NCBI RefSeq assembly: GCF_900142965.1
Contig: NZ_FRCQ01000015.1
Location: 62,001-126,000 of the forward strand
Origin: Rhizobacter sp. OV335
Lineage (GTDB): Bacteria; Pseudomonadota; Gammaproteobacteria; Burkholderiales; Burkholderiaceae_C
Reading direction: 5' to 3'
DNA length: 64,000 bases
The translations under genes and the position numbers were made by a program. Under the pieces are notes generated by a model. The model had not been told where the DNA came from, did no database searches, and saw nothing but the letters and a program-made list of their open reading frames with translations. Positions 55,468 to 64,000 of the stretch are shown piece after piece. How positions within the stretch are numbered: position 1 is the stretch's first letter; each line of letters starts with the position of its first letter.

Positions 55468-56247
55468 TCAATCGGGCGCGGCAGGCGGCACCGTCAGCGT
55501 GCTGCGGCGCCGCTGCAGCCCCCACGCAACCACCAGCACCAGCCCCCACGCCGCCGCATAAGACAGGCCGGCCCCGAGCGCCGGCAGCGCCAGCGCGAGC
55601 ACGATGAAGAACGCGCCGAAGCCGACCATGCCGCGCACGAAGCCGGCCAGCAGCTCGATCGTCGCGTCGGCCCCATGCCGCACCCGCGTGAAGCACGGCA
55701 ACACGTTGCCGGTGATCGGCAGCGCGAGCAGCAGCCCGCTGAGCGCTGCCGGGAACACCGGGGCGCCGCCCATGATCGCGGCCGCCAGCGCCGCGGCCGC
55801 CGCCACGCGCAACGCCAGTTCGATCGGCGGGATGTGCAGCACCGTGCGCTCGCGGCGGTGCGTCGGCATCAGTCGCAGCCCGGCCCACGGCGCGAGCGCG
55901 GCCAGCACGCAGGCGGCCGGCAGCGGCAACTCGATCCACACCAGCAAACTGCCGACCGCGAGGAACACCGCATTCGCCGCGATCAGCGACACCCACCACG
56001 GCCAGCGCCGCACGGCATGCGCGAACGCCACCATGTGCGACACCATCGCCGGGTAGGCGACCAGGGTCGCCACCGCGATCGCATGCGCCTGCGACAGCGG
56101 CGCCTGCAGCAGCACGAAACCCATGATCGGCCCGGCAATCATCGGCAACCCCGACAAGGTGCCCGCGACCCCATGGCCGAAGCGCTTCGCGGCGAAGCTC
56201 GCGGCCAGCACGACCGCGCAGACCAGTGCCAGCTTCAGCAAGAACAT
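55468..56247 (-). CDS. Integral membrane protein of unknown function
   Basis: A 259-residue protein with about eight membrane segments beginning MFLLKLALVCAVVLAASFAA. I do not recognise the family. The layout resembles small transporters: a Gly-rich loop GTLSGLPMIAGPIMG at about 30-44, and a second-half repeat SGLLLALPITGNVLP, which may be an internal duplication with inverted topology. It lies 207 bp downstream of the 5-oxoprolinase gene on the same strand, but hairpins separate them, so it may not be in that operon. Confidence 0.65.
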   Translation of the reverse strand: MFLLKLALVCAVVLAASFAAKRFGHGVAGTLSGLPMIAGPIMGFVLLQAPLSQAHAIAVATLVAYPAMVSHMVAFAHAVRRWPWWVSLIAANAVFLAVGSLLVWIELPLPAACVLAALAPWAGLRLMPTHRRERTVLHIPPIELALRVAAAAALAAAIMGGAPVFPAALSGLLLALPITGNVLPCFTRVRHGADATIELLAGFVRGMVGFGAFFIVLALALPALGAGLSYAAAWGLVLVVAWGLQRRRSTLTVPPAAPD

Positions 56248-56261
56248 CGAGGGGGAGAAAA

Positions 56262-56371
56262 AAGAATGGGCCCGCCGGCAAGGGGGGGACTGTTGCAGCA
56301 GCGGGCCCGAAGGTCCGGCCGAAGGGAGGAGAGGGCCGGACTGCTCGGCCGGAGGGAGGGATAGGCCGAGC
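56262..56371 (-). terminator. Three tandem hairpins with T-tract between oxoprolinase and membrane protein genes
   Basis: Hairpin A has arms GGGCCCGC/GCGGGCCC (56268-56275 and 56301-56308) and, on the minus strand, is followed by ATTCTTTTTT (down to about 56258), a probable terminator. Hairpin B has arms GTCCGGCC/GGCCGGAC (56313-56320 and 56334-56341) and hairpin C arms GCTCGGCC/GGCCGAGC (56343-56350 and 56364-56371). B and C have 8-bp stems and 13-nt purine-rich (+ strand) loops of similar sequence. Confidence 0.6.
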
Positions 56372-56454
56372 GGTGCGAAGTGTAGGGAGCGTTCACGCCC
56401 TTCCCGACCCGGTCACACCGGTCCATCTGTACTGACATCGTTTGCATCTTGCCC

Positions 56455-60135
<3,681 letters not shown>

Positions 60136-60167
60136 GGAATCCTTCCTGTGTCCCGTGCCGGGGATCA

Positions 60168-60872
60168 TCACAACCCTAGATAGGCCTTCTTGACGTCGTC
60201 GTTGGCCGCCAGCTCGGCGCCACTGCCCTGCATCACGATGCGCCCGGTCTGGATCACGTAGCCATGGTGCGCGATCGACAAGGCCTTGTGCAGATTCTGC
60301 TCGACCAGCAGGATCGTCACGCCGCTCTGGTTCACGCGCTGGATCACCTCCAGCACCTTCGCGACGAACTTCGGCGCAATGCCCCACGACGGCTCGTCCA
60401 GCATCAGCAGCTTCGGCTTCGCCATCAGGCCGCGTGCAATCGCGAGCATCTGCTGCTCGCCGCCGCTCATCGTGCCGGCCAGTTGCGTCTCGCGCTCCTT
60501 CAGGATCGGGAACAGCGTGAACATCTCGTCGATGCCGGCCGCCATCTCGTGCGCATCGGTGCGGGTGAAGGCGCCGAGCTCCAGGTTGCGCCGCACCGTC
60601 AGGCGCGGGAACAGCCGGCGGCCTTCGGGCACCAGCGACAGGCCGAGCGGCACCCGCCGGTGGGCCGGCAGCTCGTGCACCAGACGGCCATCGAAGCGCA
60701 CGCTGCCGGCATCGACATTGTTGAGGCCGGCGATCGCGCGCAGCGTGGTCGACTTGCCGTTGCCGTTGCCGCCGACCAGCGCGACGATCCTGCCCTGCGG
60801 CACCTCGAGGCTGACGTCAGACAAGGCCAGCACGCCGCCGTAGCTGACGCGCAAGTTGGAAACCTGCAGCAT
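60168..60872 (-). CDS. livF: ABC transporter ATP-binding protein (LivF family)
   Basis: A 234-residue ATPase with Walker [11 protein letters not shown], signature [15 protein letters not shown], Walker [14 protein letters not shown] and [11 protein letters not shown]. Start ATG 60872 overlaps by one base the stop of the LivG gene. It is part of the complete HAAT transporter next to the oxoprolinase gene. Confidence 0.93.
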   Translation of the reverse strand: MLQVSNLRVSYGGVLALSDVSLEVPQGRIVALVGGNGNGKSTTLRAIAGLNNVDAGSVRFDGRLVHELPAHRRVPLGLSLVPEGRRLFPRLTVRRNLELGAFTRTDAHEMAAGIDEMFTLFPILKERETQLAGTMSGGEQQMLAIARGLMAKPKLLMLDEPSWGIAPKFVAKVLEVIQRVNQSGVTILLVEQNLHKALSIAHHGYVIQTGRIVMQGSGAELAANDDVKKAYLGL

Positions 60873-61585
60873 CACTCGTCTCCCAGGTAGGCGTGGATCA
60901 CGTGCGGGTCGCGCGAGACCTCGGCCGGCGTGCCGTCGGCGATCTTCACGCCACGGTCGAGCACGACAATCCTGTCGGCGATCGGCATGATGCCTTCGAG
61001 CACGTGCTCGACGATCAGGCAGGCGATGCCGCGCTCGCGGATGTTCAGCACCACCTTGACCATCTCGCGCACCTCCGACGGGTTCAGGCCGGCCATCACC
61101 TCGTCCATCAACAGCAGCTTCGGTGCGATGGCCAGCGCGCGCGCCACCGCCAGGCGGCGCTGCTCGCTGATCGTCATGCTGCCGGCGGGCTTGTCGGCGA
61201 ATTGATCGAGGTTGACGAAGGCCAGCCACTGCAGCGCCTCGGCACGCGCCGCCGAGACGCGGCGCTTGCGCATCAGCGCGCCGGCCATCACGTTCTCGCA
61301 GGCCGTCATGCTGGTGAAGGTGCGCGCGACCTGGAAGGTGCGGCCGACGCCGGCTCGCGCGCAGGCTTCGGGTGGCAGGCCGGAGATCAGTTGGCCGTCG
61401 AGCCGGATCTCTCCGGCGCTTGGCGTGTAGAAGCCGGCGACGCAGTTGAACGCGGTCGTCTTGCCGGCGCCGTTCGGGCCGATCAGCCCGACGATCTGGC
61501 CGGCATCGACGCTGAACGAGACCTCCTGGTTGGCCATCAGGCCGCCGAAGCGCTTCGAGACGCCTTGAAGTTCGAGCAGACTCAC
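60872..61585 (-). CDS. livG: ABC transporter ATP-binding protein (LivG family)
   Basis: A 237-residue ATPase with [12 protein letters not shown], Walker [15 protein letters not shown] and H-loop IVEHVLEG. The signature is [15 protein letters not shown], with no Gly-Gly: the usual LSGGQ or LPYGQQ is replaced by MTISEQ. The residue after Walker B is Glu-Val instead of Glu-Pro. Both variants occur in some LivG-like proteins, so it is probably active. Start GTG at 61583-61585 overlaps the LivM stop. Confidence 0.9.
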   Translation of the reverse strand: MSLLELQGVSKRFGGLMANQEVSFSVDAGQIVGLIGPNGAGKTTAFNCVAGFYTPSAGEIRLDGQLISGLPPEACARAGVGRTFQVARTFTSMTACENVMAGALMRKRRVSAARAEALQWLAFVNLDQFADKPAGSMTISEQRRLAVARALAIAPKLLLMDEVMAGLNPSEVREMVKVVLNIRERGIACLIVEHVLEGIMPIADRIVVLDRGVKIADGTPAEVSRDPHVIHAYLGDE

Positions 61586-62577
61586 AGCGCCACCTCCACC
61601 TTGGCGGCTTCGGCCGCGCGGGCGCGGCGCCGCTGCCGCCATTCGCGGAACCAGCCGATCAGCCCGCTCGGGTAGAACACCGCGATGCCGACGATCAGCG
61701 CCGCGTAGATGATGGTGTCGGTGCCGCGGCCGGTGCCGCCGAAGCTGGCGCGCGTGAACTCTTCGATCGTCGTCAGCACCACCGAGCCGACCACCGGCCC
61801 GAACAGCGTGCCGACGCCGCCGAGGATGGACACCAGCGCCATCTTGATCGACAGCGCGGTGCTCAGCACCGAGCCCGGGTCGATGTACAGCTCCTTCTGC
61901 GCGTACAGGCTGCCGCCGAGCGCGGTGAAGAACGCGCTGAGCGACAGCGCCACCTGCTTGTAGCGCGCGATGTCGATGCCGATGCTGCGCGCAGCATCGG
62001 GCTCGTCCTTGATGGCCCGCAGGTAGTAGCCGATGTGGCTGCGCTCCACCGCCCAGGTGGCCCCCAGCGTCAGCGTCAGCAGCCCGAGCGCGATCCAGTA
62101 GTACGGCGCCTTGTCGGCGAACACCATCGTGGCCCAGCCCCGCTGGTCCATCGGGATCGTCAGGCCGACCGCGCTGCCGGCGTATTCCCAGTTGGTGAAC
62201 ACGATCTGCACGATCTCGGCGACCGCGATCGTCGCCATCGCGAAGTAGTGGCCCTTCAGCCGGAAGCACGACCAGCCGAAGCCGAGGCTCAGCAGCGCCG
62301 CGACCACGCCACCGAGCAGCATGCCGAGCCACGGGTTGACGCCGAAGTTCAGCAGCAGCAGCGTCGAGGTGTAGGCGCCGAGCCCGTAGAACGCCGCGTG
62401 GCCGAGCGAGACCTGGCCGGCGTAGCCGCCGAGCAAGTTCCACGCGACGCCGAGCTGCGCGGCCATCAGCACCAGGATCGCGAGGTTCAAGTGCGAGGGG
62501 CTGTGCGTGACGAACGGCAGCAGGACGGCGGCGGCCGCCAGCGCCATGAGTGCGAGGGTCTTCGTAGATGGCTTCAT
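61582..62577 (-). CDS. livM: Branched-chain-type ABC transporter permease (LivM family)
   Basis: A 331-residue inner-membrane permease with about ten membrane segments. Features are AWNLLGGYAGQVSLGHAAFY, GHYFAMATIAVAEI, IGYYLRAIKDEPDAARSIGI and LGGVGTLFGPVVGS, all usual for LivM. The C-terminus is basic (RQRRRARAAEAAK). Start ATG 62577 overlaps the LivH stop by four bases. Confidence 0.93.
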   Translation of the reverse strand: MKPSTKTLALMALAAAAVLLPFVTHSPSHLNLAILVLMAAQLGVAWNLLGGYAGQVSLGHAAFYGLGAYTSTLLLLNFGVNPWLGMLLGGVVAALLSLGFGWSCFRLKGHYFAMATIAVAEIVQIVFTNWEYAGSAVGLTIPMDQRGWATMVFADKAPYYWIALGLLTLTLGATWAVERSHIGYYLRAIKDEPDAARSIGIDIARYKQVALSLSAFFTALGGSLYAQKELYIDPGSVLSTALSIKMALVSILGGVGTLFGPVVGSVVLTTIEEFTRASFGGTGRGTDTIIYAALIVGIAVFYPSGLIGWFREWRQRRRARAAEAAKVEVAL

Positions 62578-63440
62578 GCTTTCCCCATCAGGCCCTGCGG
62601 CCGGAACATCAACACCGCGAGGAACAGCACCAGCACGACGGCGGTCTTGTACTGCGGCCCGAGCAGCAAGCCGCCCATCACCTCGATCACGCCGACCAGG
62701 ATGCCGGCCCAGAACGCGCCGGTCACGCTGCCGAAGCCGCCGAGGTTGACGACGACGAAGGCGAGCAGGATGAAGTTGGCGCCGACCTCCGGGAAGATCG
62801 GGAAGAAGGTCGCGAGCAGCACCCCGGCCGCGCCGGCGCAGGCCGCGCCGATGCCCCAGGCGAGCGCGAACATGCGGTGCGAATCGATGCCCATCAACTG
62901 CGCGGCCTCCTTGTCGGCGGCGGTGGCTTCGAGCGCTGCCCCGAGCCGGGTGCGCGTCAGGAAGAAGTGCACCAGCGCGGTGACGACAATCGCGCCGAGC
63001 CCGGCCACCAGCTGCGGCCGGCCGAGCTGGATGCCGGCCAGCTTGACGCTGCCGCTGACCCACGAACCCTCGATCGAGCGGAAGTCGGGCTTCCACAGGA
63101 ACTGCGCGACGCCGCGCAGCAGGATCATCAGCCCGAAGGTGGTGAAGATCTGGCTCAGCATCGGCGCGTCGGTGATACGGCGGATCACCAGCTTGTACAG
63201 CAGCATGCCGAACGCGAACAGCATCAGCACCGTGAGCGGCAGCGTCAGCAGCGGGTCGAGCGCGAACAGCGCGAACAGCCAGAAGCTCGCGTACATGCCG
63301 AGCATCAGGAACTCGCCGTGCGCGAAGTTCACGATGTCCATCACGCCGAAGATCATCGTGAGGCCGATCGCGACCAACGCATAGATCAAGCCGATCAACA
63401 CGCCGGACGCGAGGGTCTGGAGCAGGATTTCTGCGGTCAT
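62574..63440 (-). CDS. livH: Branched-chain-type ABC transporter permease (LivH family)
   Basis: A 288-residue inner-membrane permease with about eight membrane segments. LivH features are GLIYALVAIGLTMIFGVMDI, NFAHGEFLMLGMYASF and VVNLGGFGSVTGAFWAGILV. It lies 23 bp after the binding-protein gene and overlaps livM. Confidence 0.93.
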   Translation of the reverse strand: MTAEILLQTLASGVLIGLIYALVAIGLTMIFGVMDIVNFAHGEFLMLGMYASFWLFALFALDPLLTLPLTVLMLFAFGMLLYKLVIRRITDAPMLSQIFTTFGLMILLRGVAQFLWKPDFRSIEGSWVSGSVKLAGIQLGRPQLVAGLGAIVVTALVHFFLTRTRLGAALEATAADKEAAQLMGIDSHRMFALAWGIGAACAGAAGVLLATFFPIFPEVGANFILLAFVVVNLGGFGSVTGAFWAGILVGVIEVMGGLLLGPQYKTAVVLVLFLAVLMFRPQGLMGKA

Positions 63441-63462
63441 GATGGACGTCCCGTGGGCCTGG

Positions 63463-64000
63463 TTACTTGCGCTGGTCCCACTTCGGCATCGGCCACGTCA
63501 CCTCGCGCGTCGCCAGGTTGAACGGGTACACCGTGTTGTACTTGCCGTCGATGATCTGCACCAGGATGCCGCGGCCCAGCGTGTTCTGGCCGGTGCTGTC
63601 GAACTTGACGCCCTTCCACGGCATGATCAGATTCTCGGCGCGCAGGTCGGTTTCCGACAGGGCCTTGCGGATCGCTTCCGGCTCGGTGGAGGCGGCGCGG
63701 TTGATCGCATCGGCCAGCACCATCAGCCCGGTGAAGGTGCGCGACGAGTTGCCGGTGAAGTTGGCCTTGTAGCGCGCGAGGAACAGGTCGTTGACCTGCT
63801 TGATCAGCGGGTTGCGCGTGGCGAGGTCCAACGCCCACACCTCGCGCGTGATCACGTACTCGGCATCCTTGCCCAGCGTCTTGATGAACTCGGTGTCGGT
63901 GAAGCCGGCGTTGTTCGCGAGGATCATGTCCGGCGAGAAGCCCAGTTCCTTGTAGGTCTTCATCGACAGCAGCGCGTCACCCAGGTACGACGACTGCATC
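63463..64000 (-). CDS. ABC transporter substrate-binding protein (LivK type), N-terminus outside the window
   Basis: The C-terminal 178 residues of a HAAT-type binding protein are visible, running off the right edge of the window. Recognisable parts are SSYLGDALLSMKTYKELGF, ANNAGFTDTEFIKTL, and SRTFTGLMVLADAINRA. The end YPFNLATREVTWPMPKW is typical of such proteins. The true start lies beyond base 64000. It is the first visible gene of the operon with livHMGF and the oxoprolinase. Confidence 0.9.
   Translation of the reverse strand, partial: MQSSYLGDALLSMKTYKELGFSPDMILANNAGFTDTEFIKTLGKDAEYVITREVWALDLATRNPLIKQVNDLFLARYKANFTGNSSRTFTGLMVLADAINRAASTEPEAIRKALSETDLRAENLIMPWKGVKFDSTGQNTLGRGILVQIIDGKYNTVYPFNLATREVTWPMPKWDQRK

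Noticed and set aside
61212-64000. Plus-strand frames opposite the liv operon, for example 62035-63384
   Set aside because: They are antisense shadows of livM and livH, with no domain and no start signal.

Overview
The window is a GC-rich chromosomal segment of a betaproteobacterium, most likely order Burkholderiales (the Leptothrix/Rubrivivax/Methylibium side is an inference from gene content and composition). The pyrG-kdsA-eno-ftsB order, a porin of the Burkholderiales type, a Bug-family (TctC) binding protein and several branched-chain-type (HAAT) ABC transporters support this. No rRNA, tRNA, CRISPR array, prophage or transposase gene was found.

Layout. 1-5.6 kb: tail of an upstream gene, then pyrG-kdsA-eno-ftsB followed by a nicotinamide-riboside salvage pair (pnuC and a NadR-type kinase). 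5.6-20.4 kb: mostly housekeeping genes (CopD-like, hslO, gamma carbonic anhydrase, DUF455 ferritin-like, acyltransferase, basic amino-acid ABC parts without an ATPase, porin with a strong terminator, MarC, mutL, YbaL-type antiporter, DedA, amiC-tsaE, queG). 20.4-24.8 kb: a possible nucleoside-acquisition operon (secreted nucleosidase, NUP-family protein, TonB-dependent receptor). 25-28.1 kb: AEC carrier, Bug protein, xerD.

28-55.3 kb is the most unusual part. It holds three very large exported proteins that share one C-terminal module: a PQQ-type glucose/sorbosone dehydrogenase (865 aa), a beta-propeller plus di-haem cytochrome protein (1327 aa), and a 1715-aa lipoprotein that joins an apparently intact copper-radical galactose oxidase domain to a di-haem peroxidase-like cytochrome. 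The last is followed by a small cytochrome c and an SCO copper chaperone. Between these lie two paralogous RpiR regulators, two SDR dehydrogenases, a fused IolC-type kinase/aldolase-like protein, a 3-hydroxyisobutyrate-dehydrogenase-family enzyme, and a branched-chain-type ABC transporter split over a divergon, with tandem duplicated binding proteins and an odd ABC ATPase lacking the signature subdomain. A palindrome GAAC-N4-(G/A)TTC, often in pairs 29-30 bp apart, lies in front of both giant cytochrome genes, in front of the first rpiR, and in the second rpiR/livM divergon. This suggests one RpiR-controlled regulon that couples extracellular oxidation of a sugar or polyol to uptake and catabolism of the product. 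The coupling is inference.

55.4-64 kb: a membrane protein of unknown function, a run of three hairpins, a fused 5-oxoprolinase and a complete LivFGMH(K) transporter (LivK cut by the window end), probably for 5-oxoproline or a related amide. A 26-bp dispersed repeat, a nested palindrome and a group of candidate leaderless promoters are scattered through the window.
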